64,000 nt of DNA from Macrotrachela quadricornifera (Eukaryota > Rotifera > Eurotatoria > Philodinida > Philodinidae): NCBI GenBank assembly GCA_022393335.1, contig JAJEKB010001330.1, positions 1-64,000 of the forward strand, given 5' to 3'. The position numbers and the translations under genes were made by a program. The notes under the pieces are model-generated. The model made no database searches, was not told where the DNA came from, and saw nothing but the letters and a program-made list of their open reading frames with translations. Positions 37,942 to 48,711 of this stretch are shown in pieces. The number at the start of each line of letters is the position of its first letter. The stretch's first letter is position 1.

Positions 37942-39794
37942 ACGGGTGAGGCAGAATAAACAGCGATCTCTGTATTTTGCCACTATTTCGCTTATTTCCC
38001 TTTGTTTATAACACAAACTTTTTCTTAAAAGATGTGTCTTTCAATTCTTTACAATCTGGTCTATTTTAATCGGTTCGATTGAGATTCGTTAGTTTATTGA
38101 CAACAATAAGACAAATTAGTTTAAAAACTACAACTTTCTAACAAGAAATATTCGATAGGATTATCACATCTGAGAATGGCTCTATTATAGAGAAATGTGA
38201 CATAGTAAGTTTTGTAGAGGAAAGTTTGCTCTACAAAACCCTATAGTTGGTTTCTCAGATACGCTTGAGTACTATGAATAAATGTCGGTAGAACTTTTTA
38301 TAGGGTATTCATATAAAAAAATATAGCATCTTCTGTTCTTGCGTTAAATAGAATACAATCAAGAATGTTCTTGACGAAATGTCCTTAGTTTTTGATTCTT
38401 GAAAAAAAGTCCTTCGTATAAAATGTTCTCCATATAAAATATTCCTCAGAAATAGTCCTCCGAAGAGAATATCCTTCATGACAAATATATTCTGTAGAAA
38501 TGATCCACGAAGAATGTCCTTTCAATGGAAAATAATTAATATTTGATGAAGACGTTTATGGTGAGATTTAATTTAAAAGTACATTTACAATTTTACTGCA
38601 TTGATCATTTGGCACAAAAAAAGGAAAGTTCTTCTAATAATTTTTTCACTGTAATTGTGCTGTTGTTAAATCGATTATATAATTCATTGTTTCGATCTTG
38701 AGCAATTTTTGTTAGCAATCATTTCGTATAAAAACATATTCCACTATTTATTTGGTTTATCAAACTATGAATGGTATTCACTTCCTTATGAATTCCATCA
38801 ATACTTAGACTATAATGTCATCTATGTCAACGGCTGGCCTAGAACCTCTGCTTTAGTATTTTCACTATAGTTTTGGAATTATTGAAACTATTTTTTCCCT
38901 GAAAAGATACTCCAGCTTAATTAGAAAATAATCAACAGCACTTTCATCCTCATCATCATCAATACATCCCCAATCCAGCTCCATCATTCTCATCGTCAAT
39001 CCAATATTCTCATCTTGAATCTCTCGCCATCACTCTCCATTCTCAATTAAAAAGTATATGTTTTCAAATCTAATGGAAAAATCTGTTAAAGCAAAGAAAA
39101 AAACTAGTTCCCATAGTTTCGGAACTATTATAAAGTTGCCAAAATGAAGTTCACGACTACTATTCTCTATATTCAACGCATTAAGTATTCATGATAATAA
39201 TAAATTAGTTGAAAGGACATTTTTTTTGATGAAGGACATTTCATCTGGGGACCAAACATCAGGAACATTTTGTCAAGGACATTCTTGACTGTTATCTTTT
39301 GTAGAGTAAACTGTTTTTTACAAAGCTACTATGTCATATATCGTCATAATATAGCCATCTTAAGATATGCTAATCAACTTTTTATGTTTATTTATCAGAA
39401 TAAATTGCATTTCAAACTTGTTTAGCATTTTGACTATAATATCGTTATTGAGAAATGACGTTCAAAACGTTTTCTAACCAAAATGATCAATAGAAAAAAC
39501 TCTACAGAAGAGCTAACACGAAGGGGAATTTTTTTGAAAATTTTGGACTTTTTCAGTTGACTTCTCATCAAAAATACTGACAGAAAACTCCTTGTTAGAA
39601 AGTTGTAGTTTTTAAATTAATCTGTTTCATTGTTGGTAATAAACTAACGAATCTCAATCGAACCAATTGAAATAGGCCAGATCGTAGAGAATTGAAGGAC
39701 GCATCTTTTAAGAAAAAGTTTGTCTTATAAACAATGAGAAATAAGTGAAATATTGGCAAAATACAGAGACCACCATTTATTCTACCCCACCCGT
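37942..39794. mobile_element. ACGGGTG-family TIR element, 1.85 kb, with an internal insertion
   Basis: The ends are TA|ACGGGTGAGGCAGAATAAAC and TTTATTCTACCCCACCCGT|TA, with a TA duplication at 37940-37941 and 39795-39796. About 205 bp at 37942-38150 pair inverted with 39590-39794. The interior holds a second element bounded by ATGTCCTT arrays (38345-39292). No transposase frame was found; the 96-codon minus frame at 39595-39885 runs through the terminal repeat. Confidence 0.75.
38345..39292. mobile_element. Nested element with facing ATGTCCTT arrays
   Basis: Left end AATCAAGAATGTTCTTGACG followed by an array of ATGTCCTT-like motifs to about 38525; right array AAGGACATT at 39212-39290 ending ACATTCTTGACTG. 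A TTTGGTCC variant is shared with the 1470-1660 array. This is the second complete arrangement of the same family in the window. The centre is AT-rich and non-coding. Confidence 0.55.
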
Positions 39795-40719
39795 TACATA
39801 ATCGTTTCCCGAATTTTCTTAGTACTATACAAAATGTGATCAATAAATAAAAAAATAATTGCGAAAAAACAAAATTATCATACATTGCTATGTAGTTACG
39901 TTTTCTTTTAGATTTAATATTGATGTAAATATCGAAATTGATATTAAAATTCAGTTGCCTTTAAAAGTCAACTAGTTCACTTTAAAATTTTATTGTCAAC
40001 TAGTCGACATTAAAATTAAAGAGTCAACTGGATCGAACTAGTTTAGTTTAAGATTTTATTGTTAGCTAGATGATAATAAAATTGCAGAGAGAACTAGGAT
40101 AGTACTTGTTAATTTTGAAATTTAAAAATCAACTAGTTCACTCTTAAACTTAGATATTTAAAGTTGTAATATACAAAAAAGTAGCACTTTTATGGGATAG
40201 CTGACTAACAACATTACGATATTCATTAATTGTTTTAAATAGATTTTCATGAATAACAATACGTAATTATTTCATTGTCACAGCAAATGATTCGCTGATC
40301 TCTAAATATAGCAGCATTGATGCATCCGTTTGCTCAAAAGCTAAATATTGAACCATATGTCTTTTTATTCAAACGTACTTGTCATACTTTGTTCAACGTT
40401 TGAGTTGTTATCAGATACTTTGATTGTTGGTTTCATGGTTAATACACTTAGATGGACATCTAAGTTGGAATATAATATTTCCTTCATAATTATTAAATGG
40501 TATGATAGTATATAAGCTATCACGAAATTTTTGTCCAATCTTCATTAATAACCTTCCAGAAGTTGCATAGATGTCCATGGCAGCTATACGATATGATGAG
40601 AGCGGTAAAGTAGCTTCATTCTTGTTTTACACTCATCACAGTGCAGGAGATTTTCAAAAAATGCCAATGTAACAGTAACACGTTTGTTTTGAGATGCGGC
40701 AGTAGCACAGTCTCTGCCA

Positions 40720-41040
40720 CAATGGACATCCCCGACTAAAGTCCGGTGGGACTGGATTTTTTCCTCCCGATTCCGATCGTGTCTCACTTGACAGAAACTC
40801 ATCCCGGTCCAGCCAAAATATTTTTTCGAGATTTTCGATGCCGTTACCATTTTCTGTGAACACAATTCATCCAGACTTAAAACCGACTAAAGTATTTCCT
40901 CGGGATTCTGTAGCCCCGATCGCGTTTTTAACAAGAATACCCGTCCCGATCCCGTCTCATCGGGAAAAAAGTCGGGATTTTTGATCCCACTCCTGGCGGG
41001 ATAGGAATCGCGACAGTTCCACCGGATCCTATCCCTGACT
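40720..41040. repeat. GC-rich island of CCCGATC/GATCGGG-type repeats
   Basis: Within the 39938-41911 element, sequence composition changes sharply: TCGGGAT, CCCGATC, GGCGGGAT and CCGGATCC-type motifs recur in both orientations within 320 bp. This stands out against about 70 percent AT surroundings. It may be the end region of yet another inserted element. Two overlapping minus frames (40584-40865) cover part of it and have no known domain. Confidence 0.45.
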
Positions 41041-41231
41041 AATTGCAACTAGTTATTACCGATTATTACATTATAACTGCAATTACCTACATTTAAAAGT
41101 GAACTAATTGATTTTAAAATTTAAAAGTTAACAAATACTATCCTAGTTCTCTCTGTAATTTTATTATCATCTAGCTAACACTAAAATCTTAAACTAAACT
41201 AGTTCGATCCAGTTGACTCTTTAATTTTAAC

Positions 41232-41834
41232 ACATTCACCACGATTTAATTTTCTTTGAAAATAGCTTTCATAGATGCATTTTCGTGTGCATTCACCTCT
41301 TGATAAACGTACTTATTGGTCTTTTTAGTTTATGCTACAACTTCTGTTGCTTTTTTTATTTACAATATTACATTGGCGATCCGTTTTCATGCCAAACAGA
41401 ATAGCTACTCAAATTTATTTTTCTCTCTTATCTACTGCGCAGAACAAACGAGATAAACGAAATACAGTTTCAATTCTGTTTCTTTTGTATTCTTTTTGCA
41501 GCGTTATCTTTGATTCTTCTCTCTTGAGATTATAAAAACAAATGAAACTTCATATTATAGTGTAAATCACTTGTATTAATAATCAAGAGAAGCAAGTGTG
41601 ACAGCAGTGAAGAGAGTGAAAACTTTCTATTCTGATTGTGGTAAATATTTTTGTCTTAATTGTTTCAATGAAAAGTATTACGCAATGTAATAAAGGATTC
41701 GAATACTGAATAAAACGAAGTGAATGAGGGAATATATAGCATCCACTACATAGGAGAAAAAGAAACTGTTTTCTTGCTATTTTTTTTAAAAAAATATGCC
41801 GTGAACCATCGGTGGCTCACATAGTAGTGAATGT
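41232..41834. mobile_element. Nested 0.6-kb element splitting the AACTAGT element
   Basis: The ends ACATTCACCACG and GTAGTGAATGT form an inverted pair, and removal restores the collinear arm of the surrounding element (GTCAACTGGATC... to ...GACTAGTTGAC). No transposase; the 67-codon frame at 41332-41535 is not convincing. The target duplication is unclear. Confidence 0.5.
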
Positions 41835-42032
41835 ATTAATATCGACTAGTTGACAATAACATTTTAAAGTGAACTAGTCGTCTTTTAAAAGCAACTGAAT
41901 TTTAATGTCAACTGTGACGTTTACAAAAGATCAAAAGAATATATTTAAAAAATGTTCTGCTATCTATCAATATAGATTTATTTTCTTAATACAAAATGAT
42001 TTTCATTATTAAGAGTGAAAAAAATTTTTCTT

Positions 42033-42300
42033 ATACCCATGAAAAAAATTTTGCAAAAAAACGCGAAAAAACGCGTTCTTAGAAACATTGATTTTCGCCG
42101 GTTTTTTTCGGATCGCAGGAGTCAGATCATTAATGCACCTTTCAAACACTGTCAAAAAACGTGGTTTTCAAGAACGCGTTTTTTAGCGGTATTTCAAAGG
42201 TACATTAATGATCTGACTCCTGCGAATCGAAAAAAACGGCAAAAACTACGGTTTCTAAGAACGCGGTTCTTCGCAATTTTCTTTACTGTACTGACGATCT
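42033..42300. repeat. Long imperfect palindrome with ACGCG runs
   Basis: 42033-42140 pairs with 42150-42300 inverted: TTAATGATCTGACTCCTGCG against CGCAGGAGTCAGATCATTAA, and GAACGCG/CGCGTTC repeats with AAAAACGCG runs. The 95-codon frame at 42015-42302 reads straight through both arms and is not a gene. Probably a small foldback element. Confidence 0.6.
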
Positions 42301-42574
42301 GACACCTATAATCAAACAAAATTGGCTAAAACAGAGGTTTAATAGATCGAATTTTGTAGCAGTTTTTATGAGATTTCTTTTTCCGAGAATTTTTAGTTCT
42401 TTTCATTTTCATGGTGTTTTCAAGATAAATCAAAGATATACTATTGTTTTACGAGTAACACTTGCGCGGTACTGTAACTCTTAAAACAATCATGTCTTTC
42501 ATTTATTTTGAAAACACTGAGAAAATGAAAAGAACTGGAATCGTCGACTAGATTGAATTGTAAATCTATTTTAA

Positions 42575-42745
42575 TCAATACTTACTGCTGGATCTATAGT
42601 TAGTAATAGTCTAAAAACAAAATAAAAGTATTTATTTAAATTATTACTTACTGCAGTTTGATTTTGATATTGCTCTAAAATAATAAAAAAATTATGTATT
42701 TAAACACTTACTGTTCATTACGTTGTTGATATTGATCTAAAATAA
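42575..42745 (-). other. Array of three microexon-like units
   Basis: On the minus strand three 23-25 nt segments are each bounded by TTTTAG or TCTAAAA-type acceptors (...TTTTAG|) on the left and GTAAG donors on the right. Repeat spacing is 60 and 66 bases (CTTACTG at 42581, 42647, 42707 on the plus strand). The first two segments in transcript order start (A)(T/G)CAATATCAA; in one frame they read QYQ-rich peptides, whereas the third contains stops in that frame. This could be a decayed duplicated-microexon region or a tandem repeat that happens to resemble splice sites. No flanking host exons were identified. Confidence 0.3.
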
Positions 42746-42761
42746 AACGTGGTACAAAAAG

Positions 42762-42806
42762 TTGCAGTTAACGGCGGTTATTCAGATGATATCGCGTTAA
42801 CTGCAA
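42762..42806. repeat. Perfect 12-bp inverted repeat
   Basis: TTGCAGTTAACG (42762-42773) and CGTTAACTGCAA (42795-42806) separated by 21 bases. A short stem-loop or a decayed element end; nothing further can be said. Confidence 0.4.
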
Positions 42807-43555
42807 TTTTCTTCCAAAATTATTTTCGTTATCACGAAAAAAAGTCATCTTCTTCCATTCGTGTCATAGACATCTCAATTTAGCCGATTGGCTCAGCGCG
42901 AAAATGTATATAGATGATATATGTCAACTATTCTGTTTCCTTTCTTTCTGTTATCGATTGCCGATGACACCAACATAAAATACATCGAGTGAGGCATAAT
43001 AACTTAAACATTATGCTGGTGACATCAAGCAGATAGCTGCTGATTTAGAAAAGAAAACAAAGAAATGCAGACGTAACACTGATTTATTCACACCATAAGC
43101 CCAAAATAACAGATGTGCTTAGATCCTCGGTTATTATTGAGTACACCGCGGTGCGTGAAACCGATCACAATCGCGATTTTCTTCAAAATCTTTTTTCATG
43201 GGTATTTTCTACTAGATATAAACGAAATGAATTTCTTTTTATATGGAATACATTTAATAACAAATTATATTGTAACAACCGAAAATAAGATTAATACGAC
43301 CGCTATAATAATAACAATTGTTATTATACAGACGTCTGAAATGAAAAAAAACTATTTATCTTTTCCGTCTAAAGAAATAAAAAAAAATCATATACGTCCG
43401 CTTAGTTTCTTTTTCTCGTTAGCTTTAAAGAAAGTTACGAACACTATATAAACTCATTCTATTTTTCATTTGTTTCATCTATCAACAACAATTAAGGTAA
43501 GATATAAAAGAAATATTTAAATTAACTTTTGAGCAATGAGAAATAGGGCATCGAA
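42807..43555. other. Non-coding stretch
   Basis: The 112-codon plus frame at 43113-43451 is AT-driven, with no recognised domain. Nothing else seen. Confidence 0.35.
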
Positions 43556-43952
43556 AAATGAATAATTTTTATCTATATTCAATGATTGATTCTGTTCCAC
43601 AATCATTGAATATAAATAAAAATTATTCATTTAATCATACGGATGAGTTTTGTAGTCTTTTATTACCTATTTATTTATCAAGATAACAAATTATTCTTTT
43701 GTTGGAAAAGAAAAGAATAATTTATTATCTTGATAAATTTCTTTTTCTTTTTTATACTGATCTATCTTAATAATGAGCTTGTTAGGTGGCTATTATCTTT
43801 TAACCTAACACAGAGAAATTTCTGTCTTATTGAAACATGGTACTTGTCGTGAAGGTCTTTTTCATACAATATATGTTATTTAACATGTATCGTATTACCT
43901 TAACGATGGACACTGTTCCATTCATGTTCTCAATAAGAACAGAATTTCTCTG
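43556..43952. repeat. Three successive stem-loops 3' of the ART gene
   Basis: Arms 43556-43588/43600-43631 (loop about 11 nt), 43673-43700/43711-43738 (loop about 10 nt), and 43811-43838/43923-43952 (loop about 84 nt) are each close to perfect complements of about 28-32 bases. They lie 130-525 bp downstream of the ART stop codon (minus strand). They may be small palindromic transposon remnants; a role in transcript processing is possible but unsupported. Confidence 0.55.
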
Positions 43953-44081
43953 TACGCACGCGCATATTCAATATAAAAATACATTTACTTTTTTATCATT
44001 TTATTTTCTTGTTCTTAAAAAAACACATACATTATTTCATTACAATTTCTTTTTTACTTCATCAAGGTTTTTTCTATACAC

Positions 44082-46169
44082 TTAAAGATGAGGATGATTT
44101 GATGGTAATGAAAGTTCTCCAATATTCACTGCACGTTTATTATACGAATGTGCTTTCGAGTATTCACCCATTTCGTCATACACACTACCGATGTTGTTGT
44201 AGGAGATAGCCAAATCAGGATGATTTGCAGGAAGTGATTGTTTTCGAATTTCAAGGGCTTTTTCATAATACGAAAGTGCTTTCGAGTATTCANNNNNNNN
44301 NNCAAGGGCTTTTTCATAATACGAAAGTGCTTTCGAGTATTCACCCATGCTGTTATATACATTACCGATGTTACCGTAAGACATAGCCAAACTAGGATGA
44401 TTTGCAGGAATTGATTGTTGTCGAATTTCAAGGGCTTTTTCATGAGACGAAAGTGCTTTCGAGTATTCACCTATTTTTGAATACACCGAACCGATGTTAT
44501 TATAGGTCGAAGCCAAATCAGGATGATTTGCAGGAAGTGATTGTTGTCGAATTTCAAGGGCTTTTTCATAATACGAAAGTGCGTTCGAGTATTCACCCAT
44601 GCAGTCATACACCGCACCAATGTAGTTATAGAGCTGACCCAAATCAGAATGATTTGAAGGAAGAATTTTGTTATAGATTTTAAGTGATCTTTCGTAGAAA
44701 GCAATTGCTTCTTGATATTCTCCTTGCATATATTTTATCCATACAAGTTCCTTATCAATATTTCCTTTTTCTCTTTCATCAGTTGTTTGTTCAAGAAGAA
44801 GTTCATAAACTTCTTGAGCCTTTTTGGGTTGACCTATTTTAACTAGTAATTCACCCAATTGAGCCCATCCTGTTGATCCTTTAGTTTCTTCTCGTATACG
44901 ATCAGTAAGTATACGACGATCTTCATCATCATCACTGGTAAGAGACAAGTCCACTTGAAAAAGACGAGAATTACCATCCAGTTGCTTAATATCAGCAATA
45001 CGAAATACTGTATGCATGGAGAAGAGAACTTCATCTTCATCTGGATAATAGCTAATACCTTTGATGGAAGCGAAAGGAGTTGCCGGTATCGAAGGATTGA
45101 TAGTCATAACGAAAAGGATACCCACCATGTCGGAATTAGAAAGAGCATTGTGAGCGAAAGGTAGAGAAATCTTACGATGTTTGCTAGTGGATAAAAAATT
45201 ATTAAAGGACATTAAACCACCTTTGTTGTTCTTCAATTGATCAAAATCTGTTTTAGATAAAGCTTGGCCACGATATACATTGAAAGTTGTATCATTATGA
45301 TGACCAAATTCTGCTTTATGTAATTGATCGATCTGTCGATGTAAATCATTGATGAAAAATCCCATTTTAATCATAATATCTCCATCCATGGCTCGAAGAC
45401 CACGATTAAGCATTGGATATAGAAATGATTCATATGTGTACCACCAAATAGGAGTTTTAGTACGATAAGTTTGTTCCAATTGTTTAACATTGATCAATTC
45501 TTGTTCGTTGTCAACGAAAGCATCTTTACAGTAACTGATAAATTCTTTAAAATGTTTTTTTTCAAAATTGATGGATAATAAGATTTCTTTGAAGATTTGT
45601 GTATACATAAAAGTTGGATCTAATTGATCCAACTTTGTATTCGATGCATTACCACTTGTGTTCATAATGCTAATGGAAATTGAATTTTGTTCACATTGTT
45701 GAGCTGCTTCTTTAAGAGCAGCACAAATTGGGGTTATTTCAGTGAATACACCCCGAATTTTTGACCATTGTTTAGCCCATTGTTCGTGGTATTTTTTATT
45801 GCCACAAAAGATAAAAATTGAATCTACTTGGGACATATTGTGAATGCGAGGCACAATATGTTCACCAAGTGCACCAGATATAATCATACATACCTTTTCC
45901 TTGTTATTAGTTTCCAGAAATTGTATACATTCTTGTCCATCAGTAAACGTATTGATGCTATTTACTACGCGGCGTAATTGTGCTATGGTGTTTTGACAAT
46001 CAGCGTTATGTTCTTCATCAATATTCTTATCTAACCAAATGAGAAGAACATTTTGTACCATTTTGATGTTAATTCTGCGACGTTCAGTTGCATCTCTTGG
46101 TACAGTTGATACTTGTTCTGTTTCTTTTACATTACTAGTTTTGTAAGTAGTCGTTTTTTGCTTGTTCAT
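44082..46169 (-). CDS. Arginine ADP-ribosyltransferase-like protein with TPR tail
   Basis: Intronless open frame from ATG at 46169 to TAA at 44082, nominally 695 aa. Residues about 38-180 form an N-terminal alpha/beta domain (VLLIWLDKNID..., IFIFCGNKKYHEQWAKQW) seen also in the 29453 paralogue, function unknown to me. Residues about 295-395 are an ART domain with the R-S-ExE signature: Arg300 (VYRG), FLSTS at 325-329, and Glu378-x-Glu380 (DEDEVLFS). Activity as an NAD-dependent mono-ADP-ribosyltransferase is therefore plausible. Residues about 435-695 are 42-residue kinesin-light-chain-type TPRs (EYSKALSYYEKALEIR). No signal peptide or transmembrane segment, so probably cytoplasmic. A 10-N gap interrupts the TPRs, so the true repeat number is uncertain. 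The 5' flank is duplicated at 1-190. Confidence 0.88.
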   Translation of the reverse strand: MNKQKTTTYKTSNVKETEQVSTVPRDATERRRINIKMVQNVLLIWLDKNIDEEHNADCQNTIAQLRRVVNSINTFTDGQECIQFLETNNKEKVCMIISGALGEHIVPRIHNMSQVDSIFIFCGNKKYHEQWAKQWSKIRGVFTEITPICAALKEAAQQCEQNSISISIMNTSGNASNTKLDQLDPTFMYTQIFKEILLSINFEKKHFKEFISYCKDAFVDNEQELINVKQLEQTYRTKTPIWWYTYESFLYPMLNRGLRAMDGDIMIKMGFFINDLHRQIDQLHKAEFGHHNDTTFNVYRGQALSKTDFDQLKNNKGGLMSFNNFLSTSKHRKISLPFAHNALSNSDMVGILFVMTINPSIPATPFASIKGISYYPDEDEVLFSMHTVFRIADIKQLDGNSRLFQVDLSLTSDDDEDRRILTDRIREETKGSTGWAQLGELLVKIGQPKKAQEVYELLLEQTTDEREKGNIDKELVWIKYMQGEYQEAIAFYERSLKIYNKILPSNHSDLGQLYNYIGAVYDCMGEYSNALSYYEKALEIRQQSLPANHPDLASTYNNIGSVYSKIGEYSKALSSHEKALEIRQQSIPANHPSLAMSYGNIGNVYNSMGEYSKALSYYEKALXXXXEYSKALSYYEKALEIRKQSLPANHPDLAISYNNIGSVYDEMGEYSKAHSYNKRAVNIGELSLPSNHPHL
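44293..44302. other. Assembly gap inside the TPR repeat tract
   Basis: Ten Ns. The CAAGGGCTTTTTCAT marker recurs every 126 bp (44303, 44429, 44555) but the copy left of the gap is at 44252, only 51 bp away. The missing sequence is therefore about 75 bp longer than the Ns, or that plus whole 126-bp units. The frame is kept only because 51 is divisible by 3. Confidence 0.9.
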
Positions 46170-46350
46170 AATTTTAATGTGTGAATATTTTTAAATTTGA
46201 AATAATTGAAAAATATACTAGTGAAAGTATGATCTAAAATGTGATCTTTTAAAGGGTACTTACTTCCTTTCTAGATTTTCTTTTCTTTCTTTCTTTCTAT
46301 CTCTTTTTTCGAATTATGTTTATTTTTTGTTTTATTATTGTAGGGTGTCA
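46170..46350 (-). promoter_or_regulatory. Conserved upstream region of the ART gene
   Basis: Nearly collinear with 1-190. It contains CTAGTG, the near-palindrome GATCACATTTTAGATC (minus strand) and a TTCTTTCTTTC tract (plus strand). Conservation stops near 46350, well short of the flanking sequence, as expected for a shared promoter/5'UTR or for the limit of a duplicated gene copy. Confidence 0.6.
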
Positions 46351-48711
46351 GAGATCCTTTTTGCTTCCTTCTTTTGATTCGTTTCCATTTCGAATGATAA
46401 GAGAGAAATAACCAAAGAATGTAACAAAGACAAAGAAAATGAGATAGGACAAGAAGACGAGAACACGAGAGATGAATAGAATGAATTCAGACAACAACAG
46501 CTGAAATGATGTGAACAACATACCTGTAAGATACCTATCTACCAAGCCAAAAATATATGTCCACATACATTCAATGATATGAGTAAAAGAAGCAGAAATA
46601 AAATTGAAAGAGGACAAAAAAGATTAGAGAAGAACAAAAAAACGAAAACACATTCACCGAAAAAAATGAGATAAAAGAATAGCGTATATGGTTAAAAATA
46701 AGACAAACATGAGTGTAATCACATGATAAAAAGAAAAAAAACAGAAGAAAAATGTTAATTGAGGAATCTTGAGGGTGAAGGTGAGGGTGGGTGAAAGTCT
46801 TGTGTAATGTCAATAATCATGCCAGAACTTTTGTAGTTTTGCAAATCTTTTCGAATTTTCTGTTATCTTTCGAACTTTGATCTTTTACAGTCTTTGAAAT
46901 CTTTCAAAGTCCCACGATATTTCATAAAATCGCAAGAAGTTTAGGAAAATCTTAGGAAGACCTTGGAACAATCTTGAAGTTTTCGAGAAATTTTAAAAGT
47001 CATGAAGTCTACGGTCATCTCCTCGACAGAATACAAAATAAAAATTTAATATCTATGCCATAGTATTAGAAAAAGAAGAGAATGAGTTTTTGAGTTTGAT
47101 TTAATAAGACCGAAGATCTCATATGCACAGTCAGTCATATGTAAAGATCATTATCTCTAACAGAATGGATAAAAGATCAAGAATTGATGTTCCTAATAGA
47201 ACTATCAAAAAAAGGTATTTTATATTTTTTTCTTCTTCTGATACGAAGGAAAGAATATTTCAGGATTGACTACAAAAAGATGCTATTACTCTAAATTTTA
47301 ATTCATGTGCGTCAAAATTATTTAACAACCACACATCTGCACAAATATACATCCATATGTTACAGGATAGTACAAGTTGATCAACTTTAGTAAGATACTC
47401 ATTGAGACAATGATTAGAGATTTTTCTTTCATTAATTCGATTCTATGCTTAAGATGGAAATCTACAGATACATAATTTGAAATTTAAACTAGATATTAAA
47501 AACTGATCCTAATGATAGCATCAATATTTTTTAATGAATAACATTAGAAAAAAAAACTAAATGAACATTGATCTCCTTCTGATAAATTAATTCAATGGAC
47601 AACAAAAATAATTCTCAGATAAGAGAAGCATAGACTTCCTAAGTCACTATTTAAGAAAAAACGTTTGAAAAATACTTGATTATTTGTTAAATGATCTACT
47701 CTTTCTATAAAACCTTACAATAGCCTATGTTTTCATAAACAAACATTATCACTTTTCTATAAATTTCAGAATAATAAACGTTTTTCATGGAAGGGGTAAC
47801 ATAATCAATCCTTGCTCGTAAAAACAAAAACTTTTTTCCCTTGAGTTTTAAGATACTCAGCCTTTTTTATGTTTATATACTTTTGCTGCCGTAAACCCTT
47901 CAGAGATTTAGGATATTGTCATAAACCAATGAAGAGTTTATGAAAAGTTGCACATAGGACACGAATTTAATAGTCTACTCTTTCTTTTTTACAGTATAGA
48001 TTGAAATCTTTATTATCTAGTTAAAAAAGAAAGTTTTATTTCGAATCCTTTTAATAATCAATTATTAATAACGAACGTTGAATGATAAATTCTTCTTCTA
48101 AATAGCACTTTGTAAAGGTCAATTTTGTATACAGCATGAAAATTTTATGCGACTGTTAAGATTTAAAGACATCAACAAATCATTCACTCTACTCATTTTA
48201 ATTTTCGTCGCCTTCAATCAAACGAAAACAATGACATTAAGAAATCGCCTGCTAATACACTACTTGAAGCTACAGCTTCTTTATCAGTCTTATTACTACC
48301 ATTAATGTACAATATTTCAAAGTGTAAGGATGAAAATAAGAGAGTTTATGCAATATATAAAATTTTGTCATCATCTAGTTTGTCATTTTTGGAATTACAA
48401 ACTTTTAAATTAATGGGTTCTCTTGAAGTACGTAAGTAAGATATTATTCTTCATCTTTGATGAAATAATCATCATTTAGACTGAGTATAACATTTTTTTT
48501 TCAAAAATAGTACAATAGACAATGAATGGCATATTATAATCTATCAATTTTTGTGGGCTAAAATCAAAAACTGAATCTCAAATGTACATATTAATTAAGA
48601 ATTTTTAATCTGCCTATTTCGTAGATAATTATTCAATCGAAAACCAAACTCAATACTTAAAAATAATCATCACATTTATAATTAAGAACAGACAAATAAT
48701 GAGATTGACTG
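46351..48711. other. About 2.4 kb without a recognisable gene
   Basis: AT-rich; small minus frames (46348, 46571) are hydrophobic, low-complexity and overlapping, and I reject them. No inverted repeats were noticed. Confidence 0.4.

Larger units (their letters stand above)
39938..41911. mobile_element. AACTAGT-repeat TIR element, about 2 kb, interrupted
   Basis: The left arm 39938-40165 carries repeated AACTAGT/AACTGGA motifs (GTCAACTAGTTCAC, GTCAACTAGTCGAC, GGATCGAACTAGTTTAG). The right arm matches it inverted but is split into two pieces, 41075-41230 and 41835-41911, by the 41232-41834 insertion. The arms end TTGATATTAAAATTCAGTTG against its complement. No transposase. The clustered motifs could be transposase sites (inference). 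Confidence 0.65.

Noticed and set aside
40584..40865. Overlapping minus frames with Cys/His residues
   Set aside because: They cover the GC-rich repeat island; no zinc-finger spacing and no recognisable domain.
44126..44704. Frames of 77-114 codons overlapping the ART gene on both strands
   Set aside because: They are alternate-frame shadows of the 126-bp TPR repeats.
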